Below the pieces are notes generated by a model, which was given only the letters and a program-made list of their open reading frames with translations, made no database searches and was not told the DNA's origin. A program made the position numbers and the translations under genes. 64,000 bases of DNA from Crocinitomicaceae bacterium (GTDB lineage Bacteria; Bacteroidota; Bacteroidia; Flavobacteriales_D; Crocinitomicaceae): contig JAJTCM010000003.1 in NCBI GenBank assembly GCA_021325675.1, forward strand, positions 434,001-498,000, in the 5' to 3' direction. Positions 41,022 to 50,584 of the stretch are shown one piece after another. Numbering within the stretch: position 1 is the first letter of the stretch; the number at the start of each line of letters is the position of its first letter.

Positions 41022-41636
41022 ATGTCACTCTCCATCCTGTCTGAAGATTTTCGCCTGAAACTGGCTAAAAACGGTATCCCGGAAATTTCCGAAGAGCAGC
41101 TAGCTTTATTGAAGGCCCTCAAAAGCGGGCAGGATTTTTTGTTCGAAGCTTTTGAGCCGGCCGAGATCATTGCTTTAAACACGCTTTACCTCATCGATAA
41201 GATCCAGGCAGACGAAACTGAATTGCTTCCCCGGGCGCTTGTATTTTGCAGCGATATTGATACCTGCTTCGAGCTCGAAGCCATCATTAATTCCCTGGCG
41301 AAATTTTCCGGTTTGGTAACGCTTGTGACCCACGACAAAGGAAAAAAAATACAGCAGCGCAACGATCTCTACAGCGGCTGCGACATCGTAATCGGTAATG
41401 CCAGGAGGATTTGTGAGCTTTATTTTCAAAACGGGATCAACCTCAAAAACCTGAAGCTGATTTCTATCATTGATGCTAATACAATTGTTGCCGGCGGCGG
41501 CCTCACGCCTATTATGCGCCTGAAGGAAAGTATTATCAAATGCCAGAAGCTCGTGTTTTACAGCGAGGATAATGCTAAGATCGAAACTTTGCTGCAGGAT
41601 TTCCCGGTGAACCCAAGGGTTGTTTCTAAAAACTAG
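41022..41636 (+). CDS. Degenerate DEAD-box helicase-like protein (single RecA-like domain, no ATPase motifs)
   Basis: A 204-aa protein that follows the N-terminal RecA domain of DEAD-box helicases in order: Q-motif region (GIPEISEEQLALLKALKSGQ), motif Ia region (PRALVFCSDIDTCFELEAII), GG region, motif Ib region (GCDIVIGNARRICELY) and the motif II strand (LKLISIIDANTI). The catalytic signatures are lost: where AxTGxGKT is expected there is EAFEPAEII, and DEAD is replaced by IDAN. The second RecA domain is absent. It is intact and has a proper promoter, so it is probably a functional pseudoenzyme, perhaps an RNA- or ribosome-binding protein, rather than a decayed gene. The role is unknown. Confidence 0.72.
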   Translation: MSLSILSEDFRLKLAKNGIPEISEEQLALLKALKSGQDFLFEAFEPAEIIALNTLYLIDKIQADETELLPRALVFCSDIDTCFELEAIINSLAKFSGLVTLVTHDKGKKIQQRNDLYSGCDIVIGNARRICELYFQNGINLKNLKLISIIDANTIVAGGGLTPIMRLKESIIKCQKLVFYSEDNAKIETLLQDFPVNPRVVSKN

Positions 41637-41708
41637 TTCTTAATACTTTTGGCTTGATCCAAAACACACGCCAAAACTCACTATAGCTCCGCGAGTCTCT
41701 CGGGAAAC

Positions 41709-43955
41709 TCATTGCAGCAACTGGATCAATTGCCGTGTAGCCGTGCGGTTGCTTTCGCTCTTCAGGGCTTTTTCAATCTTGTGCTTTTCATTCGAGGTCA
41801 AATGCCAGGAAAGTGAAATCCGGTCTTTTTTGCTTTCGCGTAGGTTGAAGATCACGAGATCAACCGGGAAATCGAAGCCTTTTACTCCGAGCTTGAACAA
41901 TTCATCCTGGTCAAAATCCTGCGTGCGGGGAAAATTATCGTACATATTTCCAAAAGGCAGCGTAAAGCGGTTGAACAGCGATACTTTGTGCAACGTTTCC
42001 CCTTTCAGGATTTTTTTGGTGTCCCGGATTTTAACAATAATTACGCCCGATGTGTTTTGCCTGATCCAGTCTTCCAGCGCATAAATGTACTCCATGGTCA
42101 GCTTACCGCCGTAATTATCGCGGATCCCGGCGTCCATGACGTGCATTTCAGGTTTGGTTGGCAGTGAAACCATCGGGAGAACCAGCGGGAAAGTGGCGCT
42201 CATGCGGAGCACAGATAAAAAGCGTACGTCAGAATTGCGGCGGAACAGGCTCCTAAAATCCACATTCTCATACATATTCGTCAGGTTGCCGGATGCATTG
42301 TTCCCTGAACAGAGGAAAGTGAGACGCTGTGTACTGATGAGCAGTCTCCGGCCATCGTTCACTACCGTCGGGCTGAAAATCATAAACGGAATGGACGCGT
42401 TTTCTTCGTATGGCCTGAAATAATTCAGCGGCCGGTTCATGATTCCTTCCGTATTTTCATTCAGGTCTTGCTCAAAAGAATAGCCGCGGTCTTTGGTATA
42501 CACCTGGTTGTTGTACCGGAAGCTTTTCACCCGGAAAAACATATCGTTGGATGAAGCGCTGAAAGCCAGCTTATTGAGCAAATCTTCGGCAATGAACGTA
42601 TTGTACTTGCGGTGACTGAGTGAAATACTGTTTCTTTTCAGCTTTTCGAGGTAAAGGGAGCGGTAGTAAGAAGCGCCGATCATTCCCCCCGAAGCGCCGG
42701 TAATCAGTTGGATATGCTTTGTGAATCCACCGTAAATAGATTCGTCAAGATGCTGCAGCACCTGGAAAGTCCACAGAGCGCTCCGGGAGCCACCTCCCGA
42801 CGTCATAACGATCACAAGCTTTGGTTTTTCCTCGTTCAGCCTGCCTTTCCAGTTTTCGAGGATCTGGATGTAATTCCGGCGCGACTGGTTGATCCCGACA
42901 TCATTGCCGGAAAGGCTTTCAAGCACGTTCAGGTTGTACGGAACGCAGCTTTTTTCGTCGTATTTCAGGCCGTAAGCGTAATTTTTATACTGAAATAAAG
43001 GCGTGTGCTTGCTTAAAACGTTCATCACGACCATTATGATGATCAAAACAGGATAAGTCCAGTAATAGAGCCAGGAAGTCATCACGCTGATAATCATCAT
43101 GACGATCGTAATCAGCATCACCATACTCATTCCCGCAGGCAGGTCAAGGAAGGGATGCTCCCGGAAAACACCGATAATGAAAAAGCTGAAAATGGTAATG
43201 AACTCAAAAAAGGAAGAGCTGATTTTACTTTGGCGGAATACCTTTTCAAGCGATTCTTTGTCGTAATGACGGGAGCTCCGGCTCGTGCGCAATTTGTACA
43301 GGCCCGCAAGGTACACGTAAGTCCTGTCTTTTTTATAACGGAAATAGTTCTGCCAGTTGATTTTCTTATGGAAAAAGGAATTGACCGGCTCCGGCTCATC
43401 GTTGTCCGTCGGCTGCAGCCCGATTTTCTGGAACACGTTTTTACTCCGCGGGAAAAAGTAAAAAAACGAGAGCAGCAGGAAAATCACGAAACCAAAAAGA
43501 AATGAACCGACATACGTAACACAGGTACCCACGCTGGCATATTCTTCCACTGCCTGGAAATAGACGAATTTGTAGCAGTAATAAAAAAGAAATATCACCG
43601 GGAGCACCGAATTATTGAGGCAAAATTTGATAAACGGATTGGAAATCGTAGCAATAAAAGGATAACGTTTCCCGAGCTTCATATAGCTGTAGGTATGGAA
43701 AGCCATCGTAAACCCACCTATGGCAAAGCCGATCAGCATAAAGGAAATTTCATTCGTTTCACCCTGACATTCAGGCGAATAAAACAAATATGACAAACCG
43801 TAGGCAGAACCAATAGAATCGGAAACAATTGAAAAAAGCAGAATCCAGAAAATAAGGGCTAACAGATTGTATTTCAGGTGGCCAACAAGCAGCTGCAAAG
43901 GGAAAAATGCCCTTAAGAAGTGGAGAATACCTTGCCTGAATGTGTTAGCCGTCAT
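41709..43955 (-). CDS. Patatin-like phospholipase with N-terminal membrane domain
   Basis: A 748-aa protein. The first about 330 residues contain at least six hydrophobic helices in two groups (LALIFWILLFSIVSDSI; FMLIGFAIGGFTMAFHTY; then ISVMTSWLYYWTYPVLIIIM). The soluble C-terminal part is patatin-like: oxyanion-hole loop VMTSGGGSRSALW, nucleophile elbow GASGGMIG, and catalytic Asp in MDAGIRDNYGG. It should hydrolyse acyl lipids at the inner membrane. The fusion to a large membrane domain is known in Bacteroidota but the substrate is not. Single gene. Confidence 0.88.
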   Translation of the reverse strand: MTANTFRQGILHFLRAFFPLQLLVGHLKYNLLALIFWILLFSIVSDSIGSAYGLSYLFYSPECQGETNEISFMLIGFAIGGFTMAFHTYSYMKLGKRYPFIATISNPFIKFCLNNSVLPVIFLFYYCYKFVYFQAVEEYASVGTCVTYVGSFLFGFVIFLLLSFFYFFPRSKNVFQKIGLQPTDNDEPEPVNSFFHKKINWQNYFRYKKDRTYVYLAGLYKLRTSRSSRHYDKESLEKVFRQSKISSSFFEFITIFSFFIIGVFREHPFLDLPAGMSMVMLITIVMMIISVMTSWLYYWTYPVLIIIMVVMNVLSKHTPLFQYKNYAYGLKYDEKSCVPYNLNVLESLSGNDVGINQSRRNYIQILENWKGRLNEEKPKLVIVMTSGGGSRSALWTFQVLQHLDESIYGGFTKHIQLITGASGGMIGASYYRSLYLEKLKRNSISLSHRKYNTFIAEDLLNKLAFSASSNDMFFRVKSFRYNNQVYTKDRGYSFEQDLNENTEGIMNRPLNYFRPYEENASIPFMIFSPTVVNDGRRLLISTQRLTFLCSGNNASGNLTNMYENVDFRSLFRRNSDVRFLSVLRMSATFPLVLPMVSLPTKPEMHVMDAGIRDNYGGKLTMEYIYALEDWIRQNTSGVIIVKIRDTKKILKGETLHKVSLFNRFTLPFGNMYDNFPRTQDFDQDELFKLGVKGFDFPVDLVIFNLRESKKDRISLSWHLTSNEKHKIEKALKSESNRTATRQLIQLLQ

Positions 43956-44282
43956 GTAGCCTTGCTCTTTCTACAAAAGAACGAAAAAAAACACATTTAG
44001 TTTGTGTCCGGCTAAATAAAAATAAACCACCCTGAAGTTTAAGAAATAATTCAATGCTCTTTTGCCACGAATTCACGAATGTAAAGTTAGACGTGTGTTA
44101 TTTTTGAGAATTTGGGGAGATCGGAATTACACTGAAATAATTCACTTAGTGAATTTATCTAATTTGTGCAATTTAAATTTTAAGTTATTGATTTTCAAAA
44201 TAATTCGTGACCGCGGAGCAGAAACAATTCGTGGCCGTTAACAGAACTTTAGCTCTAGATCAAAGCATACAAATTAAGCTGA
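43956..44282. other. Gene-free 327-bp gap with AATTCGTG-type repeats
   Basis: No coding frame of note. It contains GCCACGAATTCACGAATG (44072 region), later AATAATTCGTGACCGCGGAGC and AACAATTCGTGGCCG, which are partly inverted copies, and a palindrome AATTCACTTAGTGAATT (44139-44155). These words form another AT-rich intergenic repeat family, different from the TTAGCACA type. No recognisable promoter or terminator. Confidence 0.6.
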
Positions 44283-45257
44283 CTATACTTTTTGCCTACC
44301 CTTGATGAAATCACACACGAGATAAGCCAAAGCCTTTCCGACCAAAGTTTTTTCACTGTCCGTAGCCGGCGCTGCTTCCGGTAAATGCAGGTAAAGCGCA
44401 TTCTTCAACCCGGCAAAAAACGAAACGTAGCGGCGGGCTTCCAATAAGGTTATCCCGCTTGGCGAAAGCGCGCTCGACGGCATATAAGCGATGGAATCCA
44501 TATCCAGCTCCACCCCGAAAGGATCGTCCTGGATATAAATCCGTACGTCTTCAAAAGCGGAATCGAAGTTCTGTTCACCATCCAGTAACTGATCGTACCA
44601 GGTACAGTAAAAGTAATGCTTTTCGATCTCGTCGATAATATATTGGTTATTGTAGGACTCGTGCAAGCCCAACATTGCATATTTTCCGAGGTACCCGTCG
44701 CGGTGGGCAAAGGAAAACGGGTTTCCGCTGTGACGAAAATCGCAAGCGCGAAAATCAGCATGGGCATCACAATTCACGGCAGTAATTTTTCTCCGGAGCT
44801 TCTCTGAAAAAGATTTTAATATAGGATAAGCGTTATTGTGGCCTCCGCCAATGATAACCGGTGTTAAGCTTTTACCGACAAAAGGTTCTAATATGGCAAC
44901 AACAAAATCGTCGAGCTCAGTGATAACTTCACGCACATTGAGCTCAGCAAAAGGTTTGTTTTGAACAATATACCCCGGAAGAACGAGATTTTTTCCGCTT
45001 AAAAACGAGTTGGATTGAACGGAAAGGAATTTGGGTAAAAAACTTTCAAAAGCAGCGTTGGCGCCCGCATTTCCTTTGTTGGCCTGCGGACCGATGTCTT
45101 CGCAAATCCCCAAAACAACAAAAGCCGATTCCGCTGTGGCTTCGCAGGAAATTTCTTGCCCGATCTTCGTTTCACCGTCCCGGACAGCGGTTTTCGCCAG
45201 CAAATCCCCGCGGCTGAAGCGCACAAATGAAAAATTTCCGTTTTTTGAGCTTTCCAT
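44283..45257 (-). CDS. Arginase/formimidoylglutamase-family hydrolase
   Basis: A 324-aa ureohydrolase-fold protein. The two-metal site is complete: H140 (GGGHNNAYP), D164, H166 and D168 (NCDAHADFR), D252 and D254 (ELDMDSIA). The family includes arginase, agmatinase and formimidoylglutamase. The long first 100 residues and the GGGHNN motif fit the Bacteroidota formimidoylglutamase-like group, but no histidine-degradation gene lies nearby, so the substrate stays open. It starts 2 bp after dacB stops, so the two are co-transcribed although their functions seem unrelated. Confidence 0.88.
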   Translation of the reverse strand: MESSKNGNFSFVRFSRGDLLAKTAVRDGETKIGQEISCEATAESAFVVLGICEDIGPQANKGNAGANAAFESFLPKFLSVQSNSFLSGKNLVLPGYIVQNKPFAELNVREVITELDDFVVAILEPFVGKSLTPVIIGGGHNNAYPILKSFSEKLRRKITAVNCDAHADFRACDFRHSGNPFSFAHRDGYLGKYAMLGLHESYNNQYIIDEIEKHYFYCTWYDQLLDGEQNFDSAFEDVRIYIQDDPFGVELDMDSIAYMPSSALSPSGITLLEARRYVSFFAGLKNALYLHLPEAAPATDSEKTLVGKALAYLVCDFIKGRQKV

Positions 45258-45259
45258 GT

Positions 45260-46765
45260 TTAGTATTTTGCCATTGCGTTTAGAAGCTTCTCGATCCGCT
45301 CGATCATGCCTTTCGTAGTACAGCCGTAATTATTTACGATGATTGAAAAAGCCAGTTCCTTGCCGTTTATCGTTTCCACGTAGCCCGCGTAGGCTTTGAT
45401 TTTATTCATTGTACCGCTTTTTCCTTTCACACGCCCATGGGCAGTTTGTCCGTAGCATAATTCCGAGAATGTGCCCGATTCACCTGTAACGGCCAGTGTT
45501 TCCTTAAATAGTGACGCATTTTTCGATTGGTGCATGTATTCAAGCAGCGAACAGAAATTTTCAGCTGTAACCGCGTTGCTCCGCGACAATCCGCTGCCAT
45601 CTTTGAGGTTCAGACCGCCGTCCTTGATGCGTGAAGACCAATAGCGCTCGATCCAGTAAATCCCGCTTTTCGTATCACCAAAACCGCCTTTTTCTTTCGC
45701 GATCCAGCAAACGAGCTGCTCGGCAAAAACGTTCACGCTCTTTTTATTCGTCCACCAGGCAATTGAATTTACGCTCCGGCCTTCGTGGTCCAGCGCTTTA
45801 ATCTTAGCTTCATATCGCAGGGAAGCCGGGCCAAGTCCCATATTCCGCACTCCTTTCGCTTCTCCGGTAATGATGATCCCGCGCAGGGTGAAGATCCGCT
45901 TCAGCTCCTGCACAAACTGCAATTCCGGATCAGGAAGCGTTCCCCTGACCGTAAATGATGCATTCCGCTGCAAATAACCTGTCCCGAAGCGATCGTAAGA
46001 ATATGGCGCACCATAGATGTACGAATTATCGCCTTTAGCCGTAGAAGCTTCGATGTAATTATTGAAATTCAGGTCCTTGATTTCCGGAAAAATGCGCAGC
46101 AAGGTCGCTTTCGTTCCTACCTTTCCTCCTACCTTGATGTAAAAACGCAGCACATTATCATAAATCGGCAATCCCGCCGGCCCTGCACCGTAATAATTGC
46201 CCATATCCGCCCAGTTCCAGCCATCGGGAATTCCCTGGTAACCGAACTCCGAGCCATCTCCGATCACGTTTCCTTCAATCCGGCGCAATCCCATTTGATA
46301 CAAGGTATCCGCCCATTGTTCGAGGAAAGAATCTTCCGTTCCTTCCGCATTGTAGAATTTACTTCCGAGTGAGATATCCCCGCCGCCGCGCACCCACAAA
46401 TTGCCTTTCAGCGTTCCGTTTTCATCCAGCTTATTGTCGTAGTAAACCCGTGTTTTGGGCTTGTAATTCGCTCCCAGCATTTCAAAAGCAGATGCTGTTG
46501 CAAATAATTTCACCGTAGACGCCGGTGGGAGTGCGATCCTTTCGTTGTGGGAAATGACCTTTTGATTTGTTTTCAAATCTACGATACAGATCGCCAGGGA
46601 AGCATTTTGCAGCCATGGATCCTGAACAAACTGATTTTTAGCTTCTTCCAGAGGGGTCAAAACGGGCTGCACCACTTCTTGTGCAAAAAGCGGAACAAAA
46701 ATAAAATTGAGACTAAAAACGATATATACCAACAAACTTTGTATCTTCATCCCCAAATTTTTCAT
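45260..46765 (-). CDS. dacB: D-alanyl-D-alanine carboxypeptidase/endopeptidase (PBP4-type)
   Basis: A 501-aa class C penicillin-binding protein of the DacB type. The signal peptide is best seen from the second Met (MKIQSLLVYIVFSLNFIFVP), so ATG 46750 is a possible start. SxxK is S83-K86 (PPASTVKLF), SxN is in GSGLSRSNAVT, and KTG appears as KSGTM, a common DacB variant (KGKSGTMNKIKAYAGY). The large inserted domain between SxxK and SxN is present. The enzyme trims or cleaves peptidoglycan peptides in the periplasm. It is divergent from asnB with only 20 bp between starts. Confidence 0.92.
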   Translation of the reverse strand: MKNLGMKIQSLLVYIVFSLNFIFVPLFAQEVVQPVLTPLEEAKNQFVQDPWLQNASLAICIVDLKTNQKVISHNERIALPPASTVKLFATASAFEMLGANYKPKTRVYYDNKLDENGTLKGNLWVRGGGDISLGSKFYNAEGTEDSFLEQWADTLYQMGLRRIEGNVIGDGSEFGYQGIPDGWNWADMGNYYGAGPAGLPIYDNVLRFYIKVGGKVGTKATLLRIFPEIKDLNFNNYIEASTAKGDNSYIYGAPYSYDRFGTGYLQRNASFTVRGTLPDPELQFVQELKRIFTLRGIIITGEAKGVRNMGLGPASLRYEAKIKALDHEGRSVNSIAWWTNKKSVNVFAEQLVCWIAKEKGGFGDTKSGIYWIERYWSSRIKDGGLNLKDGSGLSRSNAVTAENFCSLLEYMHQSKNASLFKETLAVTGESGTFSELCYGQTAHGRVKGKSGTMNKIKAYAGYVETINGKELAFSIIVNNYGCTTKGMIERIEKLLNAMAKY

Positions 46766-46785
46766 AAAAATCGTTATTATTTATT

Positions 46786-48639
46786 GTGTGTGGAATTGCG
46801 GGCATAAAACTTTTTAACAATTTACCTTCAAAAACCGATGAAGACAGCCTGTGGCATGCCCTTCAAACGCAGGAACATCGCGGCCCGGACAATACGACTG
46901 TAAAAATCCACGGCAAAAGCGCGCTGGGGCATAACCGCCTATCCATTATCGATACGAATGCCCGTTCGAACCAGCCTTTTGTGGACGAAAGCGGGCGTTA
47001 CTCCCTGATTTTCAATGGTGAAATCTATAACTTCCATGAGCTTAAAACTGCTTTGGAGGCGAAAGGTTACAGCTTCAAAACCACTTCTGACACGGAAGTG
47101 CTGTTTTTTTTGCTGATGGAGAAAAAAGCGGCCGCCCTGGACGATCTGCGCGGGTGTTTTGCCTTTGCTTTTTACGATGAACAGGAAGATTACATGCTTT
47201 TAGCGCGTGATCGGATGGGGATCAACCCTTTGCTTTACAGCCGCCAGGGTGACCGCGTGCTTTTCGGCTCAGAGCTTTTTGCTTTCAAAAACCTGGGGAT
47301 CAAAGGCACAATTTCGGACGAAGCGCTGAACGATTATTTTCGATACACCTATATCCCTGCGCCCAAAACAATTTACAAAGAAGTGCAAAAATTGCCTGCG
47401 GGACATTATATTGAGATCCAGGGATCTGATTTTTCCCTGAAAAGCTACTGGGACCCGAAAAGTGAAAGCGATTTCACCGGGACTTTTGAGGAAGCTAAGC
47501 AGCAATTGCGTGAGAAAGTAGAATTTGCCGTTCATTCCCAGCTTGAAGCCGACGTGCCGGTCGGGACTTTTCTCAGCGGCGGCGTTGACAGCTCGCTTGT
47601 TTCGGCCATTGCCAAGCGCCATAAACCGGATTTACATACTTTTTCCGTTTCTTTCGGTGACCAGCAGCAATACGACGAAAGCTCCTACGCGCTGATGGTG
47701 GCGAAACATATTCAATCGGAGCACCACGTGATCCGGCTGACGGAAAGCGATTTCAAGCAGCATTTCCAGGAAATCCTCGATTCGTTCGACGAGCCTTTTG
47801 CAGATTCCTCGGCGATCGCCATGTGGTTTTTATCCCGTGAAACGGCCAAACATCTGAAAGTGGCGCTTTCCGGCGACGGCGCGGACGAATTGCTGGCAGG
47901 CTACAACAAGCACAAAGCTTTCCTGCAGTCCCAAAAAATCAATCTGGCTAAAAAAACGAGCTACCGCCTGGCGGAAAAATTATTGAACCCGCTGCTGGCA
48001 AAACGCGACCCTAAAAAACTCCACCGCCTGCAGAAGTTCAACACGTTAACGCATTTGAGCTGGCCGGAAAACTATTGGTTCCTGGCTTCCAATATCGGCG
48101 AAAAATCTAAAAACGAGCTGCTTGTCAATTCCTTCAAAACGCCGTACGAATACACAACACATTCGGACGGGCTGAACGATTTCCTGTGGCTGGACCAAAA
48201 ATTTGTGCTCGCCGGGGACATGCTCAAAAAAGTCGATTTGATGAGCATGCGCCACAGCCTGGAAGTGCGCACGCCGTTCATGGATAAAGATTTAGTCAAA
48301 TTTACCAATTCCCTGCCCGCCGGGTGGAAGCTCAGGGACGGAACTGGAAAATATATTCTAAAAGAAAGTTTCCGCGGGGTTTTGCCGGAAGAAATATTCA
48401 ACCGCTCCAAGCAAGGCTTCGAAGTGCCTGTAAACGCATGGATCCGGGCTTCCTGGGACGAGCTCATCCCTGCGCTTTGGTTTGAGACGGATTTCCTGGA
48501 AGAGCAGCGTATTTTTCATCCCGCGGCCGTTCACTCACTCAAAGCCCGTTTTTTCAATAAATCGGGAACTGCCAGCCAGGAAATGTGGGCTTACCTCGTT
48601 TTCCAGAACTGGTACCAAAAAATTCATCAAGATGCCTAA
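46786..48639 (+). CDS. asnB: Asparagine synthetase (glutamine-hydrolysing), first gene of the EPS operon
   Basis: A 617-aa AsnB-type enzyme. The start is forced to GTG 46786 because the catalytic Cys must follow the initiator Met (MCGIAGIKL). The N-terminal class II glutaminase domain has RGPDN and NGEIYN; the synthetase domain has the PP-loop GTFLSGGVDSSLVSAI and SGDGADELLAGYNKH. It uses ATP and glutamine to amidate aspartate; AsnB homologues in polysaccharide clusters often amidate sugar-linked or other carboxylates instead. It overlaps the glycosyltransferase gene by 8 nt and leads the EPS operon, so a role in modifying the polysaccharide is possible. Confidence 0.92.
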   Translation: MCGIAGIKLFNNLPSKTDEDSLWHALQTQEHRGPDNTTVKIHGKSALGHNRLSIIDTNARSNQPFVDESGRYSLIFNGEIYNFHELKTALEAKGYSFKTTSDTEVLFFLLMEKKAAALDDLRGCFAFAFYDEQEDYMLLARDRMGINPLLYSRQGDRVLFGSELFAFKNLGIKGTISDEALNDYFRYTYIPAPKTIYKEVQKLPAGHYIEIQGSDFSLKSYWDPKSESDFTGTFEEAKQQLREKVEFAVHSQLEADVPVGTFLSGGVDSSLVSAIAKRHKPDLHTFSVSFGDQQQYDESSYALMVAKHIQSEHHVIRLTESDFKQHFQEILDSFDEPFADSSAIAMWFLSRETAKHLKVALSGDGADELLAGYNKHKAFLQSQKINLAKKTSYRLAEKLLNPLLAKRDPKKLHRLQKFNTLTHLSWPENYWFLASNIGEKSKNELLVNSFKTPYEYTTHSDGLNDFLWLDQKFVLAGDMLKKVDLMSMRHSLEVRTPFMDKDLVKFTNSLPAGWKLRDGTGKYILKESFRGVLPEEIFNRSKQGFEVPVNAWIRASWDELIPALWFETDFLEEQRIFHPAAVHSLKARFFNKSGTASQEMWAYLVFQNWYQKIHQDA

Positions 48640-49804
48640 AGTTTTACGGATTATCAACCGCTTCAATATTGGCGGGCCAACATACAATGCCACTTTTCTC
48701 ACCCGTTTCCTGGATGATGATTTTGAGACTTTGCTGATTGGCGGACTGCCCGAAAAAGACGAGGCAGATTCACTTCACATCCCGCAGGAATATGGCGTTG
48801 AGCCGATGATCCTCAAAGAAATGAAGCGGATCCCGGACTTTAAAAGCGACCGGGAAGCTTATCGCAAAATTAAAGATATTATCCGCGAATTCAAGCCGGA
48901 TATCGTACACACCCATGCTTCGAAAGCGGGTGCACTGGGCAGGAAAGCAGCTTTTGCCTGTAAAGTCCCTGTCGTTGTGCACACGTTCCACGGACATGTA
49001 TTTCATTCTTATTTCGGAAAGCTGAAAACGTTTGTCTACAAGTTCATCGAGCGGCGTCTCGCCAGTAAATCCAGCGGAATTATTGCCATCAGCGACATTC
49101 AGAAAAAAGAGCTGACAGAAATCCATAAAATCTGTTCACCGGAAAAAGTGCGCGTTATTCCTTTGGGCTTCGACCTCACGAAATTCAATTCGAAAATTGC
49201 GACGCACCGGCAGGAAGTCCGGGATAAGTACAACATCACTGAAAATGAGATTGCTATCGCCATCATTGGCCGTCTCACAGCGATTAAAAACCATGCTTTT
49301 TTCTTCCAGGTAGCTGAAAAAGTGATGGAGCAAAGCAAGCGGCCGGTTAAATTTTTCATTGTAGGCGACGGTGACATGCGTGATTTTGTGACTGCCCGGA
49401 CCAAAGAGCTCAATGAACGTTTCGGTGAGAAAATCTTCATGACGTCCTGGATTAAGGATATTGCTACTTTCAATGCCGGCATGGATATTATCTGCCTGAC
49501 GTCGGATAACGAAGGAACTCCTGTGAGCCTTATTGAAGCGCAAGCGAGTGAAGTTGCTGTAATTACCACAGAAACCGGCGGTGTGCGCGACATTATGTTA
49601 GACGGTGAAACGGGTTTTATCGTTCAAAAAGGGGATTTGAAAGAATACACCAAAAAATTGGTTTTTTTGATAGAAAATGACGAAATTCGCAGAAAAATGT
49701 CACAAAATGGTTGGACTTACGTAAAAGATAAATTTCACTATACAAGACTAGTGCGTGACATGGAAATTTTTTACAGGGAATTATTAGCTAAAACTACAAA
49801 ATGA
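48632..49804 (+). CDS. GT4-family glycosyltransferase of the EPS operon
   Basis: A 390-aa GT-B enzyme starting at ATG 48632 (MPKVLRIINRFNIGGPTYN), inside the asnB stop region; the 50 codons upstream are asnB out of frame. Features: HTHASKAGALGRKAAF, HTFHGHVFHSYFGK, IPLGFDLTKF, GRLTAIKNH and the C-terminal TSDNEGTPVSLIEAQASEVAV with the E-x7-E motif of GT4. It should add a sugar to a lipid-linked glycan at the inner face of the membrane. The next gene overlaps by ATGA. Confidence 0.93.
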   Translation: MPKVLRIINRFNIGGPTYNATFLTRFLDDDFETLLIGGLPEKDEADSLHIPQEYGVEPMILKEMKRIPDFKSDREAYRKIKDIIREFKPDIVHTHASKAGALGRKAAFACKVPVVVHTFHGHVFHSYFGKLKTFVYKFIERRLASKSSGIIAISDIQKKELTEIHKICSPEKVRVIPLGFDLTKFNSKIATHRQEVRDKYNITENEIAIAIIGRLTAIKNHAFFFQVAEKVMEQSKRPVKFFIVGDGDMRDFVTARTKELNERFGEKIFMTSWIKDIATFNAGMDIICLTSDNEGTPVSLIEAQASEVAVITTETGGVRDIMLDGETGFIVQKGDLKEYTKKLVFLIENDEIRRKMSQNGWTYVKDKFHYTRLVRDMEIFYRELLAKTTK

Positions 49805-50583
49805 AATTATACAGGCTTTTTCTTTTCACTCTATCCCTGCTGCTTCTCGGCTTGGGCGCTACGAGCTGTGGCGTCAACAGCAACATCATGTTTAAGACCC
49901 CGAAAGGCGTTGATTATAAATATGATTCCATCCCGATGCACCCGAAAGAGGAATACCGTATTTCCAAGGATGATAAGATCGCCTTCACCATCAGCAACAA
50001 CCTGGGCCACAAGATCATCGACAACCAAACCGGTGTCGGCGGAGTGAACCAAACAGCGATGAACAGCCGCGAAATGGAATACATCGTGAAAGCTGACGGA
50101 AACGTGGAGCTGCCGGTAATCGGAAATGTACATGTGGAAGGCTTAACAATCACAGCTTGCGAAGACACATTGGCCGAACGCTATTCCAAAGAGCACCAGA
50201 AACCGTTTGTACAGGTCCGCGTTACAAACCAGCGCGTGATCGTTTTCCCGGGCGACGGAAGCGATGCCAAGGTAATCCCGCTTGTCAACAGCAACACAAC
50301 CCTGATGGAAGCAATCGCACAGGCCGGAGGGATTACAGACCGCGGAAAAGCAAATACGATCAAGCTCATGCGCAAGATCAACGGGAAACGGGAAATTTAC
50401 CTGATCGACCTTTCTAAGATCGAAGGGCTGCAATACACGGATATGATTGTTCAGTCAAATGATTACATTTACGTTGAGCCAAACCCGAGATTAGCACGTG
50501 AAGTTGTTGCCCAGATTACACCTTTTGTTACTGTCTTATCCAGCTTTGTTATAGTATTAACCGTTTTAAACAGACTCCAGTAA
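49801..50583 (+). CDS. Wza-type polysaccharide export lipoprotein
   Basis: A 260-aa outer-membrane-associated lipoprotein (lipobox GATSCGV, Cys23). The Poly_export domain (YRISKDDKIAFTISNN; DGNVELPVIGNVHVEGLT) is followed by an SLBB-like domain (TTLMEAIAQAGGITDRGKAN) and a C-terminal hydrophobic helix (TPFVTVLSSFVIVLTVL), the usual Bacteroidota Wza layout. It forms the export channel together with the Wzc-like protein encoded 1 bp downstream. Confidence 0.93.
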   Translation: MKLYRLFLFTLSLLLLGLGATSCGVNSNIMFKTPKGVDYKYDSIPMHPKEEYRISKDDKIAFTISNNLGHKIIDNQTGVGGVNQTAMNSREMEYIVKADGNVELPVIGNVHVEGLTITACEDTLAERYSKEHQKPFVQVRVTNQRVIVFPGDGSDAKVIPLVNSNTTLMEAIAQAGGITDRGKANTIKLMRKINGKREIYLIDLSKIEGLQYTDMIVQSNDYIYVEPNPRLAREVVAQITPFVTVLSSFVIVLTVLNRLQ

Positions 50584-50584
50584 G

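Noticed and set aside
48482-48631. 50-codon N-terminal extension of the GT4 gene
   Set aside because: It lies within asnB out of frame; the GT-B fold starts at MPKVLRIINRF (48632).
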